Shown here: piece by piece, positions 8,804 through 18,619 of the stretch
Layout: every line of letters begins with the position of its first letter
Position numbering within the stretch: position 1 is the stretch's first letter
Assembly (NCBI RefSeq): GCF_027947575.1
Contig: NZ_CP116256.1
Coordinates: 6,944,001-7,008,000 of the forward strand
Direction of reading: 5' to 3'
Origin: Streptomyces rubrogriseus
GTDB taxonomy: Bacteria > Actinomycetota > Actinomycetes > Streptomycetales > Streptomycetaceae
DNA length: 64,000 nt
The notes under the pieces: model-generated
Databases searched by the model: none
The model's input: the letters and a program-made list of their open reading frames with translations, nothing else
Told to the model about the DNA's origin: nothing
Position numbers and translations under genes: made by a program

Positions 8804-10894
8804 TCAGTCGCCGTTGCCGGGCGTCGGGGTCGTCTTCTGGATCTGCATCAGGAACTCGGCGTTCGACTTCGTCTGCTTCATCTTGTCGAGGAGCAGCTCG
8901 ATCGCCTGCTGCTGGTCGAGCGCGTGCAGCACACGGCGCAGCTTCCAGGTGATGGCGAGCTCGTCGCTGCCGAGCAGGATCTCTTCCTTGCGGGTACCGG
9001 ACGCGTCCACGTCCACCGCCGGGAAGATGCGCTTGTCGGCGAGCTTCCGGTCGAGCTTGAGCTCGGCGTTGCCGGTGCCCTTGAACTCCTCGAAGATGAC
9101 CTCGTCCATGCGGGACCCGGTGTCCACCAGGGCGGTGGCGAGGATGGTCAGCGAGCCGCCGTCCTCGATGTTGCGGGCCGCACCGAAGAAGCGCTTCGGC
9201 GGGTACAGGGCGGTCGAGTCGACACCACCGGACAGGATGCGGCCGGAGGCCGGGGCGGCGAGGTTGTACGCACGGCCCAGACGCGTGATCGAGTCGAGCA
9301 GCACGACGACGTCGTGACCCAGCTCCACCAGGCGCTTGGCGCGCTCGATGGCCAGCTCGGCGACCGTGGTGTGGTCCTCGGCCGGGCGGTCGAAGGTCGA
9401 GGAGATGACCTCGCCCTTCACCGACCGCTGCATGTCGGTGACCTCTTCGGGACGCTCGTCGACCAGGACGACCATCAGGTGGCACTCGGGGTTGTTGTGC
9501 GTGATCGCGTTGGCGATCGCCTGCATGATCATGGTCTTGCCGGTCTTCGGCGGGGCCACGATCAGACCGCGCTGGCCCTTACCGATGGGCGCGACCAGGT
9601 CGATGATGCGGGTGGTCAGGACGCCCGGGTCCGTCTCCAGGCGGAGGCGGTCCTGCGGGTAGAGCGGCGTCAGCTTGTTGAACTCCGGCCGTCCGCGGCC
9701 GTGTTCGGGCGCCATGCCGTTGACCGAGTCCAGGCGCACCAGCGCGTTGAACTTCTCGCGGCGCTCGCCCTCCTTGGGCTGGCGCACGGCACCGGTGAGG
9801 TGGTCGCCCTTGCGCAGGCCGTTCTTGCGGACCTGGGCGAGGGAGACGTACACGTCGTTGGGGCCGGGCAGGTAGCCGGAGGTCCGGATGAACGCGTAGT
9901 TGTCGAGGATGTCGAGGATGCCGGCGACCGGGATGAGGACGTCGTCCTCGTTGATCTGCGGCTCCTGGATCTCGTCGCGCCCGCGACGGCCCCGGCGGTC
10001 CCGGTAGCGGCCGCGGCGGCCGCGACGGCCGCTGCCGTCGTCGTCGTAGCCGTCGTCGTGCTGCTGACGGTCCTGGCGGCCGCCGCCCTGCTGCTGGCGG
10101 TCCTGCCGGTCCTGGCGGCCTCCGCCCTGGTTCTGCTGGTCGTCGCCCTTGTTGCGCCGGTCGCGGCCGCGCTCGCCACGGTCACCGCGGTCGCCACGGT
10201 CACGGCGGTCGCGGCGGCGGCCGTCGCCGCCCTCACCGTCGGAACGGGCGTCGCCCTGGCCCTGCTGGTGACCCTGCGACTGCTGCTGGGCCGACGTGTC
10301 GGCCTTCGGCTCGGCGCGGGTCTCGACGGCCACCGTCGTGTCGGTGGCGGACGGGCTGCCCGCGTCGGAGGTGGCCCGGCGACGACGGCGCTCGGAGGGG
10401 GCGTCGTCGGGGGCGGTCTGCTCGGCCGAGGTGTTGACCTTGGGGGACGGCTGACCGGGGATGTCGATCTGCTGCTGGGCGGCCTTGTCGGCGGCCGCCT
10501 TGTCCGCCTTCTTGTCGGCCTTGCCGGCCTTCTCCGCCCGCTCCGCCTTCTCGGCGGGTGCCTCGTCGCCCGAACGGGTCCGGGAGGTGCTGCGGCGCTT
10601 CGGCTTGGTCTCGCCGGCGGTGTCCGCGGCGGCGGGCGCGGCCTTGGCGGGGGCTCCCCCCGCGGCCTGCGCCTCCTTGATGACCTCGATCAGCTGGCTC
10701 TTGCGCATACGCGCGGTGCCCCTGATGCCGAGGCCGGATGCGACCTGCTGCAGCTCGGCCAGCACCATGCCCTCGAGGCCGGTACCGCGGCGCCGCCGGG
10801 AGCCGGCACCGGTGGCAGGCGCGGAGGCGTCCGTGGCGGGCGCGGCAGCGGTCTCCTCGACACGTGCGCCCATCAGATCGGTGGTGTCGCTCAC
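8804..10894 (-). CDS. rho: Transcription termination factor Rho (actinobacterial long form)
   Basis: 696 residues, far longer than E. coli Rho (419). Order: Rho_N helix domain (about 30-80, [21 protein letters not shown]), a long disordered Ala/Lys then Arg/Asp/Gly/Gln-rich insertion (about 80-300), the OB-fold RNA-binding domain ([20 protein letters not shown]), and the RecA-type ATPase with P-loop APPKTGKT at about 445-452, Walker [17 protein letters not shown] and the Q/R-loop region. It is a hexameric helicase that terminates transcription and suppresses antisense RNA. It is likely monocistronic, with its own terminator and a structured leader. Confidence 0.95.
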   Translation of the reverse strand: MSDTTDLMGARVEETAAAPATDASAPATGAGSRRRRGTGLEGMVLAELQQVASGLGIRGTARMRKSQLIEVIKEAQAAGGAPAKAAPAAADTAGETKPKRRSTSRTRSGDEAPAEKAERAEKAGKADKKADKAAADKAAQQQIDIPGQPSPKVNTSAEQTAPDDAPSERRRRRATSDAGSPSATDTTVAVETRAEPKADTSAQQQSQGHQQGQGDARSDGEGGDGRRRDRRDRGDRGDRGERGRDRRNKGDDQQNQGGGRQDRQDRQQQGGGRQDRQQHDDGYDDDGSGRRGRRGRYRDRRGRRGRDEIQEPQINEDDVLIPVAGILDILDNYAFIRTSGYLPGPNDVYVSLAQVRKNGLRKGDHLTGAVRQPKEGERREKFNALVRLDSVNGMAPEHGRGRPEFNKLTPLYPQDRLRLETDPGVLTTRIIDLVAPIGKGQRGLIVAPPKTGKTMIMQAIANAITHNNPECHLMVVLVDERPEEVTDMQRSVKGEVISSTFDRPAEDHTTVAELAIERAKRLVELGHDVVVLLDSITRLGRAYNLAAPASGRILSGGVDSTALYPPKRFFGAARNIEDGGSLTILATALVDTGSRMDEVIFEEFKGTGNAELKLDRKLADKRIFPAVDVDASGTRKEEILLGSDELAITWKLRRVLHALDQQQAIELLLDKMKQTKSNAEFLMQIQKTTPTPGNGD

Positions 10895-11095
10895 GAAGGG
10901 TCCTTCCCTGGAGCGGACGTCGGCCTGTCTGGCTCGGCGACCGGTTGTGCTGTCCGGCTTCGGTCCTTGCTGTGTGAACCGTGCCGGGGCGGTGGTCCGC
11001 CTGAACGGCGGAAGAGATATCTGGTGATGGCGCTTCCCCTAGCCGTGGCACCCGGTGTCTGTGTCATGCGGCGTGGTCGCACCGGTTCCGAAACT

Positions 11096-11125
11096 CCCCC
11101 AGCGGGGGTAACCCCCACCGGTGGG
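11096..11125 (-). promoter_or_regulatory. Overlapping hairpins in the rho leader (possible attenuator)
   Basis: Three mutually exclusive stems share bases: CCCCC/GGGGG at 11096-11108, GGGGG/CCCCC at 11104-11116, and the 12-bp palindrome CCCACCGGTGGG at 11114-11125. They sit about 200 bp upstream of the rho start in a 429-bp gap. rho is autoregulated by attenuation in other bacteria, so alternative folding is plausible here; this is inference. The rest of the gap (10895-11323) has no gene I can support. Confidence 0.35.
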
Positions 11126-11323
11126 CCGCTCAATGCCCGTGTCGGCCGTACTGATCACGTACGACATCCACTGCAGAATGCGGCTTGGGGGGCTCCCGGA
11201 AGAATGTCTGTCCCGGACGGGGACACGAGGCACCTCGCCATGGTGGGGTCGGGTGCAGACTTGAGGTTAACACTACCGGATCCAACAAACATTCCCCCTC
11301 TCGAAATCCGGCAACCGTCCGCG

Positions 11324-12253
11324 TCAGGTGTCGCTGGCGGTCGCCAGGGGCAGGACGGTCGCGCCCTGCTGGTCCAGGCCGAGCCGGTTGGCCGCCCAGT
11401 CCGTTCCGGCCAGCGCCTCGACCTTGTCGGCCGTGTCGGCGTCGGCCAGTGCCATCACCGTGGGTCCGGCACCGGAGATCACCGCGGGGATGCCGTCGCC
11501 GCGCAGCCGTTCCACCAGCGCCGTGCTCTCCGGCATGGCCGGCGCGCGGTACTCCTGGTGCAGGCGGTCCTCGGTGGCCGGCAGCAGCAGCTCGGGGCGC
11601 CGGGTGAGGGCCTCGACGAGCAGCGCGGCGCGGCCTGCGTTGGCGGCGGCGTCGACGTGCGGGACGCTGCGCGGGAGCAGCCCGCGCGCGGTCTGGGTCA
11701 GTACCGGCTTTCCGGGCACGAAAACCACCGGAACGATGGAATCGGAGGGCTCCATCCTGATCGCCCGGGCGGCGCCGGACTCCATCCAGGAGAGGGTGAA
11801 TCCACCCAGGAGACAGGCCGCCACGTTGTCGGGGTGGCCCTCGATCTCGGTGGCGAGGTCGAGCAGCGCGGCGTCGTCGAGGCGGGCCTCGCCGCCTATC
11901 GTCACCGCGCGCGCGGCGACGATTCCGGCGCAGATGGCGGCGGAGGAGGAGCCGAGGCCGCGGCCGTGCGGGATGCGGTTGGCGCACACGATCTCCAGGC
12001 CGCGCGGCTGCCCGCCGAGCAGGTCGAAGGCGGTGCGCAGGGAACGGACGAGGAGGTGCTTCTCGTCGCGCGGGAGGGTCTCGCTGCCCTCACCGGCGAT
12101 GTCGATGTGCAGCCCGGAGTCGGCCACCCGGACGACCACGTCGTCGTACAGACCCAGCGCGAGGCCGAGGGCGTCGAAGCCCGGACCGAGATTGGCGCTG
12201 GTGGCGGGGACGCGCACCCTGACGGCGGCGGCGCGGAACGCTGGACCGGCCAT
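11324..12253 (-). CDS. thrB: Homoserine kinase
   Basis: 309-residue GHMP kinase phosphorylating homoserine with ATP, the penultimate step of threonine synthesis. The start is placed at MAGPAFRAAAVRVRV; upstream in-frame sequence looks non-coding. Visible motifs: PATSANLGPGFDALG (substrate motif), IPHGRGLGSSSAAICAG (GHMP phosphate-binding loop) and GAGPTVMALAD near the C-terminus. It lies 285 bp downstream of thrC behind a terminator-like hairpin, so it may have its own promoter. Confidence 0.93.
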   Translation of the reverse strand: MAGPAFRAAAVRVRVPATSANLGPGFDALGLALGLYDDVVVRVADSGLHIDIAGEGSETLPRDEKHLLVRSLRTAFDLLGGQPRGLEIVCANRIPHGRGLGSSSAAICAGIVAARAVTIGGEARLDDAALLDLATEIEGHPDNVAACLLGGFTLSWMESGAARAIRMEPSDSIVPVVFVPGKPVLTQTARGLLPRSVPHVDAAANAGRAALLVEALTRRPELLLPATEDRLHQEYRAPAMPESTALVERLRGDGIPAVISGAGPTVMALADADTADKVEALAGTDWAANRLGLDQQGATVLPLATASDT

Positions 12254-12509
12254 CGCTCGATGACTCTCCTTGAGCTGCGTGACTGTCGAATGACATTCGA
12301 TGAAGACGACGATGACGTACAGAACCCTGGGCGCGACCGCGGAGACGGCGCGGTACCGCGGCATATGCGGCAGGCGGGTTAGGTACAGCCTATCGAAGGA
12401 AGGTTCTGTGGCGACATAGGGCGCACAGGAGGCGCACGATGCGTGTCGTATGCCCCCTGTGCACCCCCCGTAAGTGACTTTCCCGGCCGGGCGTCGCCTA
12501 CGCCCTCCT

Positions 12510-12538
12510 GCGCCGGGCGCCTTTCACCGGCGCGGCGC
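12510..12538 (-). terminator. Hairpin directly after thrC
   Basis: On the minus strand GCGCCGCGCC pairs with the downstream GGCGCCCGGCGC across a 7-nt loop, giving a 10-bp stem with a 2-nt bulge, immediately after the thrC stop. No T-run follows. It probably terminates or attenuates hom-thrC transcription ahead of thrB. Confidence 0.5.
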
Positions 12539-13597
12539 TCAGACCAGCCCGAGCCGCTCGGCCGCCGTCGCCGCGTCGACCGGGACGGTGACCGGCTGCG
12601 GGGCGCCGGCGACGGCCCAGTCCGGGTCCTTCAGCCCGTTGCCGGTGACGGTGCACACGATGCGCTGCCCCGGGTCGACCTTGCCCTGCTCGGCGGCCTT
12701 CAGCAGACCGGCCACGGAGGCGGCGGAGGCGGGCTCCACGAAGACGCCCTCCTGCGAGGCCAACAGCCGGTAGGCGCGCAGGATCTCACGGTCCGTCACC
12801 TCGTCGATGGCGCCGCCCGACTCGTCGCGTGCGGCGAGCGCGAAGTCCCACGAGGCGGGGTTGCCGATCCGGATGGCGGTGGCGATGGTCGACGGGTCCT
12901 TGACGACCTCGCCGCGCACGATCGGGGCGGAGCCGGAGGCCTGGAACCCCCACATGCGGGGCTTCCTGGTGCTGACCCCGTCGGCGGCGTACTCCCGGTA
13001 CCCCTTCCAGTACGCGGTGATGTTGCCCGCGTTGCCCACGGGAAGGACATGTATGTCGGGCGCGTCGCCGAGCATGTCCACGATCTCGAAGGCGGCCGTC
13101 TTCTGCCCCTCGATGCGCACCGGGTTGACCGAATTGACCAGCGCCACCGGGTAGTTGTCGCTGAGCGCACGGGCCAGCGTGAGGCAGTCGTCGAAGTTGC
13201 CGTCGACCTGGAGGATCTTCGCGCCGTGCACGAGGGCCTGGCCCATCTTGCCCAGCGCGATCTTGCCCTGCGGCACGAGCACGGCGGAGACCATGCCCGC
13301 GCGCACGCCGTACGCGGCGGCACTCGCCGACGTGTTCCCGGTGGACGCGCAGATGACGGCCTGCGCGCCCTCCTCCTTGGCCTTGCTGATGGCCATGGTC
13401 ATGCCGCGGTCCTTGAAGGACCCGGTCGGGTTCGCCCCCTCGACCTTGAGGTGGACCTCGCAGCCCGTGCGCTCGGAGAGCACCTGCGCGGGCACGAGCG
13501 GGGTGCCGCCCTCACGGAGCGTCACGACGGGCGTGCTGTCGGAGACGGGCAGCCGGTCCCGGTACTCCTCGATGATTCCGCGCCACTGGTGGGTCAT
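12539..13597 (-). CDS. thrC: Threonine synthase
   Basis: 352-residue PLP enzyme converting O-phosphohomoserine to threonine, class II short form as in Bacillus and actinobacteria. The PLP lysine lies in [13 protein letters not shown] at about residues 54-66, and the phosphate-binding GNAGN loop is at about residue 187. It begins 6 bp after the hom stop, which implies co-transcription with hom. Confidence 0.94.
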   Translation of the reverse strand: MTHQWRGIIEEYRDRLPVSDSTPVVTLREGGTPLVPAQVLSERTGCEVHLKVEGANPTGSFKDRGMTMAISKAKEEGAQAVICASTGNTSASAAAYGVRAGMVSAVLVPQGKIALGKMGQALVHGAKILQVDGNFDDCLTLARALSDNYPVALVNSVNPVRIEGQKTAAFEIVDMLGDAPDIHVLPVGNAGNITAYWKGYREYAADGVSTRKPRMWGFQASGSAPIVRGEVVKDPSTIATAIRIGNPASWDFALAARDESGGAIDEVTDREILRAYRLLASQEGVFVEPASAASVAGLLKAAEQGKVDPGQRIVCTVTGNGLKDPDWAVAGAPQPVTVPVDAATAAERLGLV

Positions 13598-13603
13598 TGC
13601 TGG

Positions 13604-14896
13604 TTACTCTCCTTCAACCCGCATGATGCTGGCGACACCCCGCACGGTGTCGAGCTTGCGCAGCGCCTCGACCGTACCGCCGAGGGCGGCGTCGGACGCG
13701 CGATGGGTGACGACGACGAGGGATGCCTCGCCGTCCTTGCCGGACTGCCGCACGGTGTCGATGGAGACACCGTGCTCCGCGAACACGGTCGCGACCTGGG
13801 CGAGCACGCCCGGTTTGTCGGCCACGTCGAGGCTGATGTGGTAGCGCGTGACGACGTCGCCCATCGGGGAGACGGGCAGGGCGGCGTACGCGGACTCGCC
13901 GGGTCCGGTCGCTCCGCCCAGCCGGTTGCGGCACACGGCCACCAGGTCGCCGAGCACGGCGGACGCGGTCGGCGAGCCGCCGGCGCCGGGCCCGTAGAAC
14001 ATGAGCTGTCCGGCGGCGTCGGACTCGACGAAGACCGCGTTGTACGCCTCGCGCACATTGGCCAGCGGATGGCTGAGCGGGATCATCGCGGGATGCACGC
14101 GCGCGGTGACCGATCCTCCGTCCGCCGCCCGCTCGCAGATGGCGAGCAGCTTGATGGTGCAGCCCATCTCCTTGGCGGAGGCGAAGTCGGCGGCGGTGAC
14201 CTCGGTCATGCCCTCGCGGTAGACGTCGTCGAGGCGTACGCGCGTGTGGAAGGCGATCCCGGCGAGGATGGCGGCCTTGGCGGCGGCGTCGAAGCCCTCG
14301 ACGTCGGCGGTCGGGTCGGCCTCGGCGTACCCGAGGGCGGTGGCCTCGTCGAGCGCCTCCTGATACCCGGCGCCGGTCGTGTCCATGGCGTCGAGGATGA
14401 AGTTGGTCGTGCCGTTGACGATGCCGAGCACCCGGTTGACCTTGTCGCCGGCCAGCGACTCGCGCAGCGGCCGGATCAGCGGGATGGCACCGGCGACGGC
14501 GGCCTCGTAGTACAGGTCCTTGCCGTGCTCGTCGGCGGCGGCGTGCAGGGCGGCGCCGTCCTGGGCGATGAGCGCCTTGTTGGCGGAGACCACGGAGGCG
14601 CCGTGCGCGAAGGCGGTGGTGATGAGCGTCCGCGCGGGCTCGATCCCCCCGATCACCTCCACCACGACGTCGATGTCCCCGCGCTTGACGAGCGCGGTGG
14701 CGTCGGTGGTGACGAGGGCGGGGTCGATCCCCTCCCGCACCTTGTCGGGCCGCCGTACGGCGACGCCCGCGAGCTCCACCGGGGCCCCGATCCGGGCGGC
14801 GAGGTCGGCGGCGTGCGTCGTCATGATGCGCGCCACCTCTGAGCCGACCACTCCACAGCCCAGCAGCGCCACCTTCAGCGGACGCGTACGCATCAT
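13604..14896 (-). CDS. hom: Homoserine dehydrogenase
   Basis: 430 residues from MMRTRPLKVALLG; the in-frame extension to 14944 is not typical of the family. It reduces aspartate semialdehyde to homoserine with NAD(P)H, the branch point to threonine and methionine. N-terminal Rossmann motif LGCGVVGSEVAR; catalytic region GIVNGTTNFILDAM; C-terminal ACT domain (YHISLDVADKPGVLAQVA) for feedback control by threonine. First gene of hom-thrC. Confidence 0.94.
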   Translation of the reverse strand: MMRTRPLKVALLGCGVVGSEVARIMTTHAADLAARIGAPVELAGVAVRRPDKVREGIDPALVTTDATALVKRGDIDVVVEVIGGIEPARTLITTAFAHGASVVSANKALIAQDGAALHAAADEHGKDLYYEAAVAGAIPLIRPLRESLAGDKVNRVLGIVNGTTNFILDAMDTTGAGYQEALDEATALGYAEADPTADVEGFDAAAKAAILAGIAFHTRVRLDDVYREGMTEVTAADFASAKEMGCTIKLLAICERAADGGSVTARVHPAMIPLSHPLANVREAYNAVFVESDAAGQLMFYGPGAGGSPTASAVLGDLVAVCRNRLGGATGPGESAYAALPVSPMGDVVTRYHISLDVADKPGVLAQVATVFAEHGVSIDTVRQSGKDGEASLVVVTHRASDAALGGTVEALRKLDTVRGVASIMRVEGE

Positions 14897-14933
14897 CCGA
14901 CCTCGTTTCCTCATACCGTCTACGGTTGGACCA

Positions 14934-14982
14934 GTCTCACGCACCGGACGGGATTTTCTGCCTTTCGTCCGGATCGTGAGAC
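14934..14982 (-). promoter_or_regulatory. Large inverted repeat in the lysA-hom gap
   Basis: Arms at 14934-14950 and 14966-14982 match over 15 of 17 positions (GTCTCACG + CCGGACG and complement) around a 15-nt AT-rich loop. It lies about 40 bp upstream of hom and 70 bp past lysA. It could be the lysA terminator, a hom leader hairpin or an operator; the position favours hom leader control. Confidence 0.45.
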
Positions 14983-15054
14983 GTTTATTTCATTTTCTGA
15001 GGGGGTGCGGACCGAAAGATCTTCGCCCGCCCCCGCCTCCCCCTCCCTCGGACG

Positions 15055-16446
15055 TCACCCGACGTCGAGACGCAGCAGATCCTCCTCGGTCTCCCGCCGC
15101 ACGAGGACCCGCGCCGCACCGTCCCGCACGGCGACGACCGGCGGCCGCAGCGCGTGGTTGTAGTTGCTGGCCATGGAGCGGCAGTACGCCCCCGTCGCCG
15201 GTACGGCGATCAGGTCACCGGGTGCCAGGTCCCCCGGCAGGAAGGCGTCCTTGACCACGATGTCCCCGCTCTCGCAGTGCTTGCCGACCACGCGCACGAG
15301 CATCGGTTCGGCGTCGGAGGTGCGCGAGGCGAGGGCGACGCTGTACTCGGCGTCGTAGAGCGCGGTCCGGATGTTGTCGGACATCCCGCCGTCGACGGAG
15401 ACGTACGTCCGCAGCCCGTCGAGCGGCTTGACGGTGCCGACCTCGTACAGCGTGAAGGCGGTCGGCCCCACGATGGCCCGCCCGGGCTCGACGGAAATGC
15501 GGGGGGTGGCAAGCCGGGCGGCCTCGCACTCCCGCGTCACGATCTCGGTCAGCGCCTTGGCGATCTCGTGCGGCTCGCGGGGGTCGTCGTCACTGGTGTA
15601 CGCGATGCCGAGCCCGCCCCCGAGGTCGATCTCGGGCAGCTCGACACCGTGCTCGTCCCGGATGTCCTTGAGCAGCCCCACCACCCGGTGCGCAGCGACC
15701 TCGAACCCCGACATGTCGAAGATCTGCGACCCGATGTGCGAGTGGATCCCGATGACCTCGAGCCCGTCCAGCTGAAGGGCCCGCCGCACGGCCTCCGCCG
15801 CCTGCCCGCCGGCCAGCGGAATCCCGAACTTCTGGTCCTCGTGGGCGGTGGCGATGAACTCGTGCGTGTGCGCCTCGACCCCGACGGTGATCCGGATCTG
15901 CACCCGCTGCCGCCCGCCGAGCGACTGGGCGATGTGCGCGACCCGCACGATCTCCTGGAAGGAGTCGAGCACGATCCGCCCCACCCCGGCGCGCACGGCC
16001 CGCTCGATCTCCTCCGGCGACTTGTTGTTCCCGTGGAAGGCGATCCGCTCGGCGGGCATCCCGGCGGAGAGCGCGGTGGCCAGCTCGCCCCCGGAGCAGA
16101 CATCGAGGTTGAGCCCTTCCTCGTCCAGCCACCGCACGACCGCGCGCGACAGGAAGGCCTTCCCGGCGTAGAAGACGTCGGCGTCGTCGCCGAACGCGGT
16201 GCGCCACGCCCGCGCCCGCTCCCGGAAGTCGGCCTCGTCGAGGAGGTAGGCGGGGGTGCCGTACTCCTCGGCGAGCTGGGTGACGGGAATCCCGCCGACG
16301 GTGACGACCCCGTCCGCGTCCCGCCCGACGGTGCGGGCCCAGACCTTGGGGTCGAGGACGTTCAGATCGTCCGCCGGAGCGGAGTAGTGCCCTTCGGGCA
16401 GGACATCGGCGTGGCGGGGCCCGGCGGGGTGTGCGGAACGGCTCAT
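15055..16446 (-). CDS. lysA: Diaminopimelate decarboxylase
   Basis: 463-residue PLP enzyme (alanine-racemase fold) making lysine from meso-diaminopimelate. The PLP lysine is in [10 protein letters not shown] at about residues 90-99. HGNNKSPEE, the glycine loop [25 protein letters not shown] and the dimer-contributed CESGD motif are all present. It lies 18 bp downstream of nrtL, an arrangement known in Streptomyces. Confidence 0.95.
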   Translation of the reverse strand: MSRSAHPAGPRHADVLPEGHYSAPADDLNVLDPKVWARTVGRDADGVVTVGGIPVTQLAEEYGTPAYLLDEADFRERARAWRTAFGDDADVFYAGKAFLSRAVVRWLDEEGLNLDVCSGGELATALSAGMPAERIAFHGNNKSPEEIERAVRAGVGRIVLDSFQEIVRVAHIAQSLGGRQRVQIRITVGVEAHTHEFIATAHEDQKFGIPLAGGQAAEAVRRALQLDGLEVIGIHSHIGSQIFDMSGFEVAAHRVVGLLKDIRDEHGVELPEIDLGGGLGIAYTSDDDPREPHEIAKALTEIVTRECEAARLATPRISVEPGRAIVGPTAFTLYEVGTVKPLDGLRTYVSVDGGMSDNIRTALYDAEYSVALASRTSDAEPMLVRVVGKHCESGDIVVKDAFLPGDLAPGDLIAVPATGAYCRSMASNYNHALRPPVVAVRDGAARVLVRRETEEDLLRLDVG

Positions 16447-16464
16447 GGCGTCTTCCGTGCTCTC

Positions 16465-17508
16465 TCAGAGGTGTTCGGGTGCGTCGATGCCGAGCAGGGC
16501 CAGGCCGCCGGCCAGCACCGCCCCGACGGCTTCGGCGAGGGCCAGCCGGGCGCGGTGGGCGGCCGAGGGTTTCTCCCCGCCGCGCGGCAGCACGGTGGGC
16601 AGGAACGGCAGCGCCGCGTCGGCGACGGCGACGAGATGCCGGGCGAGCCGGTCGGGGGCGCGGTGGTCCGCGGCGGCGGCGAGGACGCGGGGGTGGTCGG
16701 CGAGGGCGGCGAGGAGGTCGCGCTCGGCGACGGGGCCGGGGGCTGCGTAGAACCCGAGATCGGCGGCGTTCCGGGCGGTGGCCCGGGCACGGGCGTGGGC
16801 GTACCGCACGCGGAAGAGGGGGTTGCTCTCACGCTGGACGAGGTACTGGTCGCCGCCCCGGGGCCGGTCGTGGGCCGCGGGGTGGAGCAGGGCCCAGCGT
16901 CCGGCGTCGCGCCCGAGGGACATCGGGTCGGCGGACCCGTGGGCGGGGACGGGCCGGACGTTGACGGGCAGCTCGGCGGGGGCGACCCCGACGGCGTCCA
17001 CCGTCACCCCGAGGACCGAGGTCCAGGCGTCCTCGAACCCCTCGGCGCTCACGCGGACGAGGGCCCCCTGGGAGCGGAGCAGCCGTGCGGACGCCTCGGC
17101 AACGACGACGGCACGCAGGTCGTGGGGGCAGTGGAGCTGCACGACGCGCCGGTCCGGTCGGTCGGCGTACCCGTACCGGTCCCCGCGGCGCAGGATCTCG
17201 CCGACGACTCCGGCGGCGGAGGCGGCACGGTCGAGACTGATGTTGAGGAACCCCGGCCCGGTGAGGACGACGTCGGTGATCCCGTCTGTTCCGACCAGGT
17301 AGGGCCGCAACACCTCGGCGACCCGGAACGGCGTCTGCCCGGCCGGGCGGGCCAGCTGGAGGGCGATGCTGGTGGCGTAGTCCCCGCACCCGCCGGGTCC
17401 CGGCGGCGCGACCACGGCACGCGTCGGCACGGCCACGCTCAGCTCCCCCGCGTCGACGGCGCGACGCACCGCGTGCAGCACGGTGCGGGAGAGCTCTACG
17501 GGTGTCAC
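16465..17508 (-). CDS. nrtL: ArgRS-like anticodon-binding protein NrtL
   Basis: 347 residues from a GTG start (17506-17508, VTPVELSRTVLHAVRR). It resembles the N-terminal Arg-tRNA synthetase domain (GDYATSIALQLARPAGQTP, GPGFLNISL) and ends in a DALR-type anticodon-binding domain (RESNPLFRVRYAHARARA, then a helical tail). The HIGH-like loop reads LHCPHDLRAVVVAE and no KMSKS loop is visible, so it is unlikely to charge tRNA. The family is named NrtL in Streptomyces and is regularly found just upstream of lysA; its role is unknown. Confidence 0.8.
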   Translation of the reverse strand: MTPVELSRTVLHAVRRAVDAGELSVAVPTRAVVAPPGPGGCGDYATSIALQLARPAGQTPFRVAEVLRPYLVGTDGITDVVLTGPGFLNISLDRAASAAGVVGEILRRGDRYGYADRPDRRVVQLHCPHDLRAVVVAEASARLLRSQGALVRVSAEGFEDAWTSVLGVTVDAVGVAPAELPVNVRPVPAHGSADPMSLGRDAGRWALLHPAAHDRPRGGDQYLVQRESNPLFRVRYAHARARATARNAADLGFYAAPGPVAERDLLAALADHPRVLAAAADHRAPDRLARHLVAVADAALPFLPTVLPRGGEKPSAAHRARLALAEAVGAVLAGGLALLGIDAPEHL

Positions 17509-17617
17509 GGGACAAGCGTATGGGAGGAAGGGGGTGGGGAGGCGAACCGATTTGCGCCGGTCCCGGGATATGGACGCAAGCCGGCACCCCCAAGGGGGAC
17601 CGGACCCGGTGCGCACC

Positions 17618-18109
17618 TCACGCCTGCGCGGACGCCCCACTCTCCCCGGCGAGCCCACGCACCCGCGGCGGCGAGGCCCCGGCTCCCGGACCCGACGACC
17701 CGGACGCCCCGCTGACGACGGGGGACCCACTTCCCTTCCGCTCCACCAACTGCCGCACCAGACCGACCAGCTCGGCGGGCTCGAAGGGCTTCGACAGAAA
17801 GGCGTCGGCCCCCGCGGCGAACCCGGCGTCGACCTCGTACTGCGTACAGGCACTGACGATGGCGATCGGAAGGTCCCGGGTACGCGGATCGGCACGCAGC
17901 CGGGCGGCGGTCCTGAGCCCGTCCAGCCGAGGCATGACCACGTCCAGCGTCACGGCGTCGGGCCGCACCTGATGAACGACTTCCAGACACTCGGCACCAT
18001 CGCCCGCGGTCACGACCTCGAAGCCCTCCAGCTCGAGGTTGACCCTGATCAGCTGCCGGATGACCTTGTTGTCGTCGACGACAAGAATCCGGCCGGACGG
18101 CCTAGGCAC
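17618..18109 (-). CDS. Stand-alone response regulator (receiver domain)
   Basis: 163 residues from a GTG start (18107-18109). A canonical CheY-like receiver occupies residues 6-122: acidic pair in ILVVDDNKVIRQ, phosphoacceptor Asp in VTLDVVMPRLDG, the Ser/Thr switch in AIVSACTQ and Lys in FLSKPFEPAEL. The C-terminal 40 residues are Ser/Gly/Pro-rich and disordered; there is no DNA-binding output domain and no adjacent kinase. It lies just upstream of the tRNA-Arg integration site and is likely a phosphorelay intermediate or protein-interaction regulator. Confidence 0.85.
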   Translation of the reverse strand: MPRPSGRILVVDDNKVIRQLIRVNLELEGFEVVTAGDGAECLEVVHQVRPDAVTLDVVMPRLDGLRTAARLRADPRTRDLPIAIVSACTQYEVDAGFAAGADAFLSKPFEPAELVGLVRQLVERKGSGSPVVSGASGSSGPGAGASPPRVRGLAGESGASAQA

Positions 18110-18288
18110 AACTCGAGAGTAGGTCCGGACCGGCCACCGCGTCCGGGTTTTCCCGACTTCCGCCCCCCGCGGGTGACAACGCCCTGCACGGGCCCCGTCA
18201 CGACCCGCCAAAACCCGTTCATGACCACCCCGGGCGAGCTGGTAGTGTTCTACCCGTCGCCGCGAGCAACACCGAACGCGACGGACAC

Positions 18289-18360
18289 GCCCCCGTAGCT
18301 CAGGGGATAGAGCAACGGCCTCCGGAGCCGTGTGCGCAGGTTCGAATCCTGCCGGGGGCA
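18289..18360 (+). tRNA. tRNA-Arg (anticodon CCG)
   Basis: 72-nt cloverleaf: acceptor GCCCCCG pairs with CGGGGGC (18353-18359), discriminator A at 18360. The D-stem is GCTC/GAGC, the anticodon stem ACGGC/GCCGT with loop CTCCGGA, and the T-arm GCAGG-TTCGAAT-CCTGC. CCA is not encoded. Its 3' half from 18317 is the left copy of the integration repeat, so the element restores a complete tRNA on insertion. Confidence 0.96.
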
Positions 18361-18387
18361 CACTGTGCAAGTGTGCCCAAGACCCCG
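18317..18387 (+). repeat. attL: attL: 71-bp direct repeat copy at the tRNA-Arg 3' end
   Basis: Bases 18317-18387 are identical to 36757-36827. The repeat begins in the anticodon stem (GGCCTCCGGAGCC), runs through the T-arm and acceptor, a hairpin GGGCACACT-GTGCA-AGTGTGCCC (18356-18378), and into the first arm of the tRNA terminator. After a diverged 22-bp stretch, a further 25 bp are identical (18410-18434 with 36850-36874). This is the left end of the integrated element. Confidence 0.93.
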
Positions 18388-18418
18388 CCATCAGCGAGTT
18401 CGCTGAGAACGGGGTCTT
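18379..18418 (+). terminator. Terminator of tRNA-Arg
   Basis: AAGACCCCG (18379-18387) pairs with CGGGGTCTT (18410-18418); an inner CAGCGA/TCGCTG stem extends it. A near copy lies at 36819-36858 beside attR with a different loop, so each att end carries a functional-looking terminator. Confidence 0.75.
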
Positions 18419-18619
18419 CGCGTATGTGCAGGCGGACGCGGTCGGAAGCAGCCGTTTGTCAGTGATCACGTTGTAATGACGTGTTGATCTTGGAGTGCTT
18501 CGCAGCAGGTCAGCGGGTGTGCCGCAGGTTTTCGGAATGGCTCCGCGGACAGGCGAAAACCCCGGATCTCTCCGGGGCTTCCGTGGGTTGATTGTGTCGC
18601 GCATCGGCTCCAGGCGTCC

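Noticed and set aside
8789..12382. Uninterrupted 1197-codon plus-strand frame opposite rho and thrB
   Set aside because: Mirror frame of GC-rich genes; composition is Val/Gly/Arg/Asp-biased, no domain, and both strands below carry certain genes.
15154..17715. 853-codon plus-strand frame opposite lysA and nrtL
   Set aside because: Shadow of high third-position GC; no motif.
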